NCBI GenBank assembly: GCA_026193155.1
Contig: JAPHSI010000258.1
Span: forward strand, 1 to 9,456
Direction of reading: 5' to 3'
Source: Sulfurimonadaceae bacterium
GTDB lineage: Bacteria > Campylobacterota > Campylobacteria > Campylobacterales > Sulfurimonadaceae
DNA: 9,456 nt
Part shown: piece after piece, positions 1 to 7,029 of the stretch
Position numbering within the stretch: position 1 is the stretch's first letter
Layout of the letters: every line of letters begins with the position of its first letter
Program-made: the position numbers and the translations under genes
The notes under the pieces: generated by a model
The model's input: the letters and a program-made list of their open reading frames with translations, nothing else
Databases searched by the model: none
Told to the model about the DNA's origin: nothing

Positions 1-1292
1 AACAAAATTCATTTATTGCGTCATTTTTTAAGCTGGAATCCGCCGGAGGTATATTATTAATGCTAGCAGCTTTTGTAGCTGTCTTATGTGCAAATACCTT
101 TTTGGAATCTTACTACCAACTGTTGCTATCGACTCCTGTCGAAATCCGCATAGGCGCCCTGGAAATAGCGAAACCCTTGTTGCTGTGGATTAATGACGGG
201 CTTATGGCAATATTTTTCTTTATGGTCGGATTAGAGATAAAACGTGAGATTTTAGTCGGTGAACTGTCTATTTTAAAAAATGCCATATTGCCTATTGTAG
301 CTGCAATCGGGGGAATGGTTTTCCCTGCCTTAATCTACACATACTTTAACTATGGAGAAATTAGTGGTAACGGATGGGGTATACCAATGGCAACGGATAT
401 TGCATTTGCTATTAGTGCGCTTGTTCTTTTAGGCAAACGTGTATCACCTGCACTTGTTACATTTTTAGTAGCACTTGCAATTGTAGATGATTTGGGAGCA
501 GTTTTAGTAATTGCAATCTTTTATACAAAACAAATTATCTTTTTACCGCTTTTACTTGCTTTTATCTCATTTGCATTATTATTGGTATTTAACCGTATGG
601 GTATACATATGATTCTTCCATATTTTATTATTAGTATGTTTATGTGGTTTTTTATGCTAGAATCCGGTGTACACGCTACTATAGCAGGTGTACTCGCTGC
701 TTTAACGATTCCTTCTAGACCAAAATTTGAGCCTCTTAAATTTACAAGAAAAATCAGGGATTTACTAGATGAGTACGATAGCTATCCCATTGCTACCGAC
801 TTTACAACTCATGATAAGCAAAAAGCAATTTTAAATACTATAAAAAGAAGAATCCACGAAGTAGGCTCACCCGCGCAAAGACTTGAACAAGCACTGCATC
901 TACCTGTAGGTCTTGTCGTACTTCCTATTTTCGCACTAGCGAATGCAGGCATTAACATAGATTTTTCTTCAATATCTTCGGCAATAATGTCAGATGTATC
1001 CATAGGTATTATCATGGGGCTTATTTTAGGAAAAGTTATAGGGATATTTGGTGTATCCTTTTTAGCAATAAAGATGGGTATAGCAAAACTTCCAGAACAT
1101 ACTACAATGTACCAAATATTAGGTGTTTCTTTCTTAGGAGGAATCGGTTTTACCATGAGTATATTTGTGGCAGATTTAGCGTTTATAGATAGCGACATAC
1201 TCATTTTTGAAGCTAAGATAGGAGTATTATTTGCTTCCTTAGTATCAGGTGTAATAGGTTACTCAATGCTAAGAAATACAAAGACTGTATGA
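1..1292 (+). CDS. nhaA: Na+/H+ antiporter NhaA (5' end outside window)
   Basis: Inner-membrane antiporter that exchanges cytoplasmic Na+ (or Li+) for external protons, for pH and salt homeostasis. The frame is open from base 3 and reads FFKLESAGGILLMLAAFVA, the conserved NhaA N-terminus, so the ATG at 60 is internal (TM1) and the true start lies upstream. Key positions line up with E. coli NhaA: the Asp of ATDIAFA (396-398, D133), the tandem Asp pair of ALAIVDDLGA (486-491, D163/D164, the ion-binding site) and the Lys of LILGKVIGI (1032-1034, K300). Between TM8 and TM9 (about 715-870) there is a charged loop about 44 residues longer than in E. coli; a long loop here is also known in Helicobacter pylori NhaA. 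It ends normally at TGA. No link to the following taxis genes is evident. Family assignment is very secure. Confidence 0.96.
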   Translation, partial: QNSFIASFFKLESAGGILLMLAAFVAVLCANTFLESYYQLLLSTPVEIRIGALEIAKPLLLWINDGLMAIFFFMVGLEIKREILVGELSILKNAILPIVAAIGGMVFPALIYTYFNYGEISGNGWGIPMATDIAFAISALVLLGKRVSPALVTFLVALAIVDDLGAVLVIAIFYTKQIIFLPLLLAFISFALLLVFNRMGIHMILPYFIISMFMWFFMLESGVHATIAGVLAALTIPSRPKFEPLKFTRKIRDLLDEYDSYPIATDFTTHDKQKAILNTIKRRIHEVGSPAQRLEQALHLPVGLVVLPIFALANAGINIDFSSISSAIMSDVSIGIIMGLILGKVIGIFGVSFLAIKMGIAKLPEHTTMYQILGVSFLGGIGFTMSIFVADLAFIDSDILIFEAKIGVLFASLVSGVIGYSMLRNTKTV

Positions 1293-1320
1293 TAATTTAA
1301 CATTAGTTTTAAATAAGTAT

Positions 1321-1329
1321 TGCTAGAAT
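1321..1329 (+). promoter_or_regulatory. candidate extended -10 promoter for the PAS/chemoreceptor pair
   Basis: TGCTAGAAT matches an extended -10 element (TGnTAxAAT) in the 67-bp gap after nhaA. It would place the transcript start near 1336, about 24 bases before the PAS start codon. No good -35 hexamer is present at normal spacing. This is tolerable because Campylobacterota sigma70 promoters often rely on the -10 region, but in AT-rich DNA a chance match is quite possible. Confidence 0.35.
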
Positions 1330-1359
1330 CTGACAATTTATTGACATAATTGAGGATTA

Positions 1360-1857
1360 ATGAAAATTACTGCAAGAAATAATGAGGTCACATTTGATGA
1401 ACATACTTTACTTGTTTCAAAGACTGATTTAAAAGGAAATATAACATACGTAAATCGAGCTTTAGTAGATATAGTTCAGATAGATGAGTATGAACTTATT
1501 GGGAAACCACATAACATAATTCGCCATCCGGATATGCCCAAAGCCATTTTTAAACTACTATGGGATTATTTAAAAGATGGCAAAGAGATTAATGCTTACG
1601 TAAAAAATCTATGTAAAGACGGTTCATATTACTGGGTATTTGCCAATGTAACACCTTCATATTTTAATGATAAAGTTGTAGGTTATCATTCTGCAAGAAG
1701 AAAACCAAATCAAGAAGCACTTAATGTAATCAAACCACTGTATAAAACTCTTCTTGATTTAGAGAAACAAGGCGGAACAGATGCCAGTCTAAAAAAAATG
1801 CAAGAGATACTAAATGAAAAAGGAGTGGAATACGATGAATTTATCCTCTCTCTCTAA
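1360..1857 (+). CDS. Aer/CetB-type PAS sensor protein, probably FAD-binding
   Basis: A 165-residue soluble protein made of one PAS domain (about residues 14-115) and a helical tail. The PAS core closely follows E. coli Aer and Campylobacter CetB: SKTDLKGNITYVN, then GKPHNIIRHPDMP (R55, H56, D58), W68, and KNLCKDGSYYWVFANVTP (Y91, W92). In Aer the matching Arg/His/Asp/Trp region holds FAD, so a redox- or energy-sensing flavin is inferred. There is no membrane segment or output domain, so it must signal through a partner, most likely the chemoreceptor whose gene overlaps its end by 23 bases. C. jejuni uses the same split design (CetB PAS with CetA transducer), there with the transducer gene first. 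A GAGGA at 1352-1356 precedes the ATG with slightly short spacing. Orthology to CetB itself is not proven, so no symbol is given. Confidence 0.88.
   Translation: MKITARNNEVTFDEHTLLVSKTDLKGNITYVNRALVDIVQIDEYELIGKPHNIIRHPDMPKAIFKLLWDYLKDGKEINAYVKNLCKDGSYYWVFANVTPSYFNDKVVGYHSARRKPNQEALNVIKPLYKTLLDLEKQGGTDASLKKMQEILNEKGVEYDEFILSL
1821..1825 (+). promoter_or_regulatory. ribosome binding site that fixes the chemoreceptor start
   Basis: AGGAG lies inside the PAS gene, nine bases ahead of the ATG at 1835. It falls downstream of the other in-frame ATG at 1814, which has no such element in front of it. This favours 1835 as the real start and suggests translational coupling with the PAS gene. Confidence 0.75.
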
Positions 1858-3265
1858 AATACACTACGCAAACTATGCCCATTTAATAGTAGTTTCCTTG
1901 GGACTTTTAATATCAGTAACATTTTTTGAATTTAATGCTACTACTTTTACGTTTAATCTTTTAAATATTGCTATAGCTATATATGCATATAAACAAATTG
2001 AAGTTACAAGACATACAATAGCAGAATCACTAAGAGTTGTTGAAGGCAGTAATATAGGTAACTTTGAATTAAGAGAGTTACATATAGAAGCAGGTGGTGA
2101 ACTTGCAGATTTAAGCTATGGTATAAATGATCTCTTTGATCAGTTGGAGAGTTTTACACGTGAGATTAATACCTCGATTCAATATGCATCTGCTAATAAA
2201 TATTTTCGACGTGTTTGCCATACAGGTTTAAATCCAGCTTTTGCAAGAACAGCCGAGCTAATCAATAAAAGTATAGATGCTATGGAGCAAGAATATCTTA
2301 CTCAAAGAAAGAAAAATTTTCTTGTTGAACTTGATAAAACCGGTGAAGGCTTGGTCTCTAACTTTGCAAGTATACAGACTCAAATCTCTCAAACAAACGA
2401 CACTCTAACAAATCTGGCAAATGAAGCACAGGAGAGTGCATCTCTCTCCAGAGAGAATAATAATGTTGTTGAAAATATGAATCAAAACTTTGAAAAGCTC
2501 TCAGAAATAATTTCTCAAAATGATGAAATAGTTGAATCTTTAGGTACTAAAACTCAAGAGATAAATGTTGTAATTGATTTGATAAAAGATATAGCAGACC
2601 AAACAAACTTACTTGCCTTAAATGCAGCTATTGAAGCTGCGCGAGCAGGTGAGCATGGTCGTGGATTTGCAGTTGTTGCCGATGAAGTAAGAAAACTTGC
2701 AGAGAGAACTCAAAAAGCTACAAGTGAAATATCCATATCTATATCGACTCTTCAACAAGAAGCAAGTGGAATGCACGATAGCTCAATTGAGCTCAATAAA
2801 ATATCTGAGATATCCAAAGAGAGTGTTGAAACACTTTATAACTCCCTTCAAAAATTCAATGTAACAAGCGAATCAGTTCTAAATTCAAGTACATATATGA
2901 AAAATAAAAACTTTATAGTGTTAGCTAAAATAGACCACATCTTATTTAAAGCTGAGGCACTTGATCATATATCTAAAGAGGAATATAAAGAGTTTAATGA
3001 CCATAGTAACTGTAGGTTTGGTAAATGGTATGATACTGACGGAAGAGCACAATTTAGTCATTCAAAATCTTATAATAACATAGTTAAACCGCATAAGAAT
3101 GTTCATGACAAAGTTATAGAATCTGTAAAACTTTTACAAGATAACAACATTTTAGATGTATCTGCTGATATAAAACAAAATTTTACGGATATAGAAAAAA
3201 GTACCTTTGAACTATTTGACTTAATGGACAAAATGTTAGAAGAGGAACAAAGTTATACTAGTTAA
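1835..3265 (+). CDS. membrane-anchored chemoreceptor (MCP) with C-terminal CZB zinc-binding domain
   Basis: A 476-residue chemotaxis transducer. Two hydrophobic helices (about residues 14-31 and 37-52) are joined by a very short turn, so there is almost no periplasmic part and sensing must be cytoplasmic. A HAMP-like helical region follows (about 53-165). The conserved MCP signalling hairpin is at about 247-300 (DQTNLLALNAAIEAARAGE and FAVVADEVRKLAERTQKAT), the part that binds CheW and CheA. The C-terminus (about 357-476) is a CZB domain: H368 in IDHILFK, C393 in NCRFGKWY, and H420 and H424 in PHKNVH are the expected zinc ligands. CZB domains in Helicobacter TlpD and other receptors respond to zinc or to oxidants such as hypochlorous acid through the Cys. 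No CheR-tethering pentapeptide ends the protein. The start at 1835 is preferred over 1814 because of its ribosome site. Overlap with the PAS gene implies a joint redox or energy taxis receptor. Confidence 0.92.
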   Translation: MNLSSLSKIHYANYAHLIVVSLGLLISVTFFEFNATTFTFNLLNIAIAIYAYKQIEVTRHTIAESLRVVEGSNIGNFELRELHIEAGGELADLSYGINDLFDQLESFTREINTSIQYASANKYFRRVCHTGLNPAFARTAELINKSIDAMEQEYLTQRKKNFLVELDKTGEGLVSNFASIQTQISQTNDTLTNLANEAQESASLSRENNNVVENMNQNFEKLSEIISQNDEIVESLGTKTQEINVVIDLIKDIADQTNLLALNAAIEAARAGEHGRGFAVVADEVRKLAERTQKATSEISISISTLQQEASGMHDSSIELNKISEISKESVETLYNSLQKFNVTSESVLNSSTYMKNKNFIVLAKIDHILFKAEALDHISKEEYKEFNDHSNCRFGKWYDTDGRAQFSHSKSYNNIVKPHKNVHDKVIESVKLLQDNNILDVSADIKQNFTDIEKSTFELFDLMDKMLEEEQSYTS

Positions 3266-3298
3266 TTAAAATAATATAATGCTAAGTTATTTTAATTA
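3263..3298 (+). repeat. 12-bp perfect inverted repeat over the chemoreceptor stop codon
   Basis: The arms TAATTAAAATAA (3263-3274) and TTATTTTAATTA (3287-3298) are exact reverse complements around a 12-base loop, and the first arm begins with the TAA stop. The stem is all A/T and is not followed by a T tract, so it is not a classical terminator; it might act as a weak 3' end, an mRNA-stability hairpin or an operator. The loop contains a TATAAT (3275-3280), a possible -10 for the cytochrome gene, and a second TATAAT lies at 3297-3302. The repeat is certain; its function is unknown. Confidence 0.6.
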
Positions 3299-3330
3299 TA
3301 ATTATAAAAAATATAGTAGGAGATAATCCA

Positions 3331-4389
3331 ATGTTAAAGTTCATATTTCTGAGTATTCTAAGTATAACTTCACTTTTTGCATCTAAAAATTTTGCCCCTA
3401 GTGAAGATTGTAAGTCTTGCCATCCACTGATATATAAAGAGTTTTCAGGTTCTATGCATGCCAATTCTACACCTCAAAAAGATCCTATACACGGTTCTAT
3501 TTGGGCAAAACATCCGCAAAACCTGAAGTTAAAAAAATACGGTTGTGGAAAATGTCATACTCCGACTGCAGAAAAAGACTCAATGCCAAAAATTGAAAGT
3601 GAAAAACATCAAGCAGGTATATCTTGTGCATATTGCCACCGTATAAAAAGTATAGAGCTTCATGCAAAATCAAATACAAATATTACTACCTCTACAGAGA
3701 AGAACTATTTTGGCACTATGAAAGAGCATATAAACTCACCTTATCACGGTGTTGTAAGTGAAGATAATAAACATTTTAAAAATGGAAATGTTTGTATTGG
3801 TTGCCACTCACACAAAATGAACAAACATAAACTAAACGTATGTTCAACAAATATAGACAACGAGATGGACGGTGCGAACTGTGTAAGTTGTCATATGCCA
3901 AAAGTAAAAGGCAGCGTATCGAACTTTAAAGAGCGTAAGGAACATAGCTTTCATGGTTTTGCAGGAAGCCACTCAAATCAAGATATGTTAAGTAAGTATG
4001 TGGACATATCAGTCCTTCGCCAAATAGATAATTTTATTGTAAATATAGATAATCGTACAAGTCATGCACTTTTGTTGCATCCTCTTCGTGTTGCCGTACT
4101 TAAAGTAAGCGTTACAAGAGCAGGCAAGACTACGAAATTAAAAAATGAAACTTTTGTAAGAGTTATAGGGCATGAAGGTAAACCTGCGATGCCTTGGACT
4201 GCAAGTACAACTCTAAAAAACACTATGATTCAAGCTAATGAAAAAAGAGCTGTAAAATACGACTATAAACTCCAAAGCGGAGATAAAGTAGATATCGTTT
4301 TAGGCTGGTTTTTAGTAAACCCTAAAGCTCTAAAAACATTAAATCTTCAAGATAATGAAATAGCTAAAAAGTTTATAGAGTTCAAGTAA
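3331..4389 (+). CDS. secreted pentaheme cytochrome c, multiheme c554-like type
   Basis: A 352-residue exported electron-transfer protein. A Sec signal peptide (MLKFIFLSILSITSLFA, cleavage near residue 17) leads into five CxxCH heme c sites: CKSCH (27-31), CGKCH (72-76), CAYCH (99-103), CIGCH (155-159) and CVSCH (184-188). Many other histidines in the same region (for example SMHAN and SPYHG) could be distal heme ligands. Residues from about 220 to 352 hold no heme motif and look beta-rich. The pattern N-x-x-x-SHALLLHPLRVAVLKVSV followed by strands resembles the C-terminal domain of other bacterial multiheme cytochromes. One extra cysteine (C171) is not in a heme motif. An AGGAG at 3318-3322 sits eight bases before the ATG. 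The gene stands alone and its stop is 22 bases from the convergent WD40 gene, so redox partner and substrate cannot be told. The class is sure, the precise role is not. Confidence 0.9.
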   Translation: MLKFIFLSILSITSLFASKNFAPSEDCKSCHPLIYKEFSGSMHANSTPQKDPIHGSIWAKHPQNLKLKKYGCGKCHTPTAEKDSMPKIESEKHQAGISCAYCHRIKSIELHAKSNTNITTSTEKNYFGTMKEHINSPYHGVVSEDNKHFKNGNVCIGCHSHKMNKHKLNVCSTNIDNEMDGANCVSCHMPKVKGSVSNFKERKEHSFHGFAGSHSNQDMLSKYVDISVLRQIDNFIVNIDNRTSHALLLHPLRVAVLKVSVTRAGKTTKLKNETFVRVIGHEGKPAMPWTASTTLKNTMIQANEKRAVKYDYKLQSGDKVDIVLGWFLVNPKALKTLNLQDNEIAKKFIEFK

Positions 4390-4411
4390 GAAAGTTTTAA
4401 TTTCTAAGCAT

Positions 4412-6070
4412 TTAATTAATTTTTATATCTGAGATAGCTTCATTGGCTATCTCTTCAAATTCACTAAAATCTTTTAGTACTTGTAAAAGCTTTAGTGCTT
4501 CATCAAATTTACCTTCGTTTATCATTTTTTGAGATTCGATATATAAAGAGTCGGCATAAAATATCAACTCTTCATACTCCGGAACTTCTTTTAAAAATTC
4601 ATATTTTTTAAAAAGTGCAGATGCTAATTTATAATCTTTTTTTGCCGTTGAGTCTATAAACTTTTTATATACCTTATGGCGCAATAAAACATCTTGTATA
4701 TCTTGGGTCTTTTCGCTTACACCTCTATAAGGCGCAAACAGCTCAGTAATCTTCTCTTCACCGTTTACATCAATTGAATACTTTTTAGCCAAAGCTAAAA
4801 TCTTTTCCCAGTTTTTTTCTAAAGCTATATACGATCTTGATTTTAAATATATTGGATCACTGTGTATTAAAGAGTATGCCAAAGCTATCTTACCGCTTTT
4901 TATAAGTGAATTTAGTTTCTCATACTTTTCATACTCTTCAAAAAGTTCTTGAATCATTTTCTTTTTTGATGAAACACCCATATATCCGTTTAAAAGTTTT
5001 AGAGCTGAATCTTTATCATCCTTATCTAAATATTCTTTTGCCTTTTGAAGTGTTTGCTCCCATACCATAGAGATTGCCTGATAAACTTTGGTATATTCTA
5101 AAAGAGGGTTAAACTCTATATACTTTTGTATAGCAGTAAAGTCCTTCTTTTTAAAGAGTATCTTTAAATTATTTTGACCGTAAAAAATATCATATAAAAG
5201 TAACTCACCGCTATTAGTACCGACAATGAGCTGATGATTCTTCTCATTAAATTCAAGTGAAGTTATAGATGACTTTAGTTTAATATATGAGCTAGAAAGC
5301 AGTTTATAGTTTTCTAACTCATAAACTAAGATATACCCTAACTCCGTTCCTAAAAACAAAAACTCACTATCGGCACTCTTAGTTACGGTGGTTACATCTT
5401 CATGTATTTCTTCAAGCCTTGTTATTACAGTAGCTTCATACATATCCCAAATAACTGCACTGTTGCTTTTATCTATGCTAAAGAGCCTATGCTCACTTAA
5501 AAAACATAATTTTTTTACCGGTTCTGAATGAGCGTACATAAAATGCTTTGGAATTTTATTTGGCAGGTAAAAGAGTGATATAGTCTTATCATGGCTTGCC
5601 GTTGCAACCCATCTTGCATCATCACTAAAAGCTATATCATAAACAATATCTTTATGTGCGGGAAGTACAGAAGCAAGCTTTGCACTCTCAATCCCTAAGG
5701 CAAATGTTTTGCCGTCATCTCCACAAGAAAACATATATCTATTTTTAGGATCTATTCCTACACAAGAGACTTCTCCATGATGTCTATCAACAGTAGCGAC
5801 TATACTTTTAGAATTACTATCATATAGGATAGATTTTCTACAATCAGGGCTTATAGACGCTACATAGTTACCGTCATTACTTACAGAGACAACAGAATTA
5901 TTGTATATTTTATGTTTTATATCTATTTCAATTTTTTTGATTGTTTCTAGAGTTTTCTTGTCTAAGAATATTAGAGTAGTATCTGAATCCACAATCAATA
6001 TACTATCATCACTCAAAATCTTAGATAATATAATCGCATTATTATAATTTTTCTTTTTTATTGGATTCAT
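4412..6070 (-). CDS. cytoplasmic WD40 beta-propeller protein with helical C-terminal tail
   Basis: A 552-residue protein of unknown function. Residues about 10-300 form seven WD40-like repeats, each with a D/N-turn, hydrophobic strands and an aromatic-D end. The clearest are SCGDDGKTFALGIE, TASHDKTISLFYLP, IDKSNSAVIWDMY and GTNSGELLLYD, with GH-like HHGEV, AHKDI and AHSEP linkers. Seven blades would close a propeller. Residues about 300-552 are charged and helical, with TPR-like pieces (KDSALKLLNGYM, KFDEALKLLQVLKDF), suggesting a protein-protein scaffold. There is no signal peptide or membrane segment. An in-frame stop lies nine bases upstream, so the ATG at 6070 is the first possible start; no clear ribosome site precedes it, which fits translation coupled to the epimerase gene 20 bases upstream. 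Its place as last gene of a cell-wall-peptide operon gives the only functional hint. WD40 fold is secure; role unknown. Confidence 0.85.
   Translation of the reverse strand: MNPIKKKNYNNAIILSKILSDDSILIVDSDTTLIFLDKKTLETIKKIEIDIKHKIYNNSVVSVSNDGNYVASISPDCRKSILYDSNSKSIVATVDRHHGEVSCVGIDPKNRYMFSCGDDGKTFALGIESAKLASVLPAHKDIVYDIAFSDDARWVATASHDKTISLFYLPNKIPKHFMYAHSEPVKKLCFLSEHRLFSIDKSNSAVIWDMYEATVITRLEEIHEDVTTVTKSADSEFLFLGTELGYILVYELENYKLLSSSYIKLKSSITSLEFNEKNHQLIVGTNSGELLLYDIFYGQNNLKILFKKKDFTAIQKYIEFNPLLEYTKVYQAISMVWEQTLQKAKEYLDKDDKDSALKLLNGYMGVSSKKKMIQELFEEYEKYEKLNSLIKSGKIALAYSLIHSDPIYLKSRSYIALEKNWEKILALAKKYSIDVNGEEKITELFAPYRGVSEKTQDIQDVLLRHKVYKKFIDSTAKKDYKLASALFKKYEFLKEVPEYEELIFYADSLYIESQKMINEGKFDEALKLLQVLKDFSEFEEIANEAISDIKIN
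4431..4453. repeat. 8-bp perfect hairpin between convergent gene ends
   Basis: GAGATAGC (4431-4438) and GCTATCTC (4446-4453) are exact inverted arms with a 7-base loop. The hairpin lies in the last codons of the WD40 gene and 41 bases past the cytochrome stop. It could help end the cytochrome transcript, but neither strand shows a T tract after it, so it is not a standard intrinsic terminator. Coding constraint (EIANEAIS) may explain part of the symmetry. Confidence 0.45.
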
Positions 6071-6090
6071 TTTTAACTACTCATTAAAAC

Positions 6091-7029
6091 CTATCTGTCA
6101 TATAATAGCGGACTGTCTAAGTCTACATATTTGACTACATCTGCATACTCATCTACCAAGCTAGATGCATATGCTATAGATGTAGGGCCTTCAAGCATAC
6201 TCCCCATCATAACTGGTACATTTTTTAACCTGCAGTATTCTAAAATCTCTATAGCTTTTGTTATACCACCGCACTTCATAAGTTTTATATTGATAATATC
6301 GGCCATTTTATTTTCTATTACTGTTTTTACCTCTTCTAGTGTAAAACAACTCTCATCAGCAACTATAGGGATAGAACTATACTCTGTTATTTTTTTAAGA
6401 GCTTCAAGTTCATCTTTTTTTACAGGTTGTTCGATAAGATCTATCCCTACATCTTTTATGGCATCTATATAAGCTATGCTGTCTTTATAAGTCCAAGCCT
6501 GATTTGCATCTATTAGTAAACTTGCATCAGGATTTTGTTCTTTTATCTTTTTTGTCACCTCTATAGCATGCTTTATATTGTCATTAAACTTTAGTTTTAA
6601 TATATCATTTTGACTTGTGTATGCTATATTTGCATCTGAGAGCATTTTAGATTCGTCGCCCAAAGATATTGTTATTGCCGTCTTTTTATCTGTCTTTTTA
6701 TTTAAGGGATTAAGTATATTAAAAAGTGCCATATCCAAAGCTGCTCTTGAACTCGAACCTATTTTAAAAGTATCAAGTTTAGCTATCGCTTCTTGAGGGC
6801 TTAAGCCTATTAAGCTTGCTTTATAGCTATCTATACTGTTTAAAATCAAATCTAAATCTTCGCCCGTAATCGCTTTTGTAGCAGGTGCTTCACCAAAAGA
6901 TACATTACCGCTTTGCAGTTCAACCCTCACCCTTACGAACTCTACATTATCAACTCTTCTTAGGGCAGTTATAAACGGTGTTTTAAGAGGTATCTTTTCT
7001 ATTGTAGTTGTTATTTTTTTTATCTTCAT
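6091..7029 (-). CDS. L-Ala-D/L-Glu epimerase (enolase superfamily)
   Basis: A 312-residue cytoplasmic enzyme predicted to convert L-Ala-D-Glu, a murein dipeptide, to L-Ala-L-Glu so that ordinary dipeptidases can use it. The enolase-superfamily muconate-lactonizing subgroup machinery is complete: catalytic K147 (LKLKF) and K249 (INIKLMKCGGI), and Mg2+ ligands D174 (LLIDANQAW), E200 (LIEQPV) and D225 (PIVADES). Substrate marks of the Ala-Glu epimerases are also present: R24 in FITALRR, the position that binds the glutamate side chain in the Bacillus subtilis enzyme, and the D303-L-D305 pair (YVDLDSP) that holds the dipeptide amino group. Length is close to E. coli YcjG. The ATG overlaps the stop of the upstream DUF819 gene as ATGA, with a GAGGG nine bases before it. 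Other dipeptide epimerase specificities exist in this subgroup, so Ala-Glu is likely rather than certain. Confidence 0.88.
   Translation of the reverse strand: MKIKKITTTIEKIPLKTPFITALRRVDNVEFVRVRVELQSGNVSFGEAPATKAITGEDLDLILNSIDSYKASLIGLSPQEAIAKLDTFKIGSSSRAALDMALFNILNPLNKKTDKKTAITISLGDESKMLSDANIAYTSQNDILKLKFNDNIKHAIEVTKKIKEQNPDASLLIDANQAWTYKDSIAYIDAIKDVGIDLIEQPVKKDELEALKKITEYSSIPIVADESCFTLEEVKTVIENKMADIINIKLMKCGGITKAIEILEYCRLKNVPVMMGSMLEGPTSIAYASSLVDEYADVVKYVDLDSPLLYDR

Noticed and set aside
45..62. GGAGGT followed by ATG at 60, looking like a ribosome site and start for nhaA
   Set aside because: The bases encode the Gly-Gly of the conserved ESAGGILL stretch of NhaA; the frame is open to base 3 and matches the family upstream of 60, so the gene starts outside the window.
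809..1204. 131-codon open frame on the - strand inside nhaA
   Set aside because: Antisense to conserved NhaA membrane helices, with no domain, ribosome site or sensible protein composition; a shadow of the real gene.
1341..1346. TTGACA, a perfect -35 hexamer, before the PAS gene
   Set aside because: A -10 at correct spacing would fall inside the PAS coding region past its ATG, so it cannot serve that start.
3282..3679. Two 60-codon open frames on the - strand (3282-3464 and 3497-3679)
   Set aside because: Both are largely antisense to the heme-binding part of the cytochrome gene and have no recognisable features.
6131..6472. 113-codon open frame on the + strand inside the epimerase gene
   Set aside because: The opposite strand has full catalytic motifs of the epimerase; this frame is low-complexity Ser/Ile-rich antisense.
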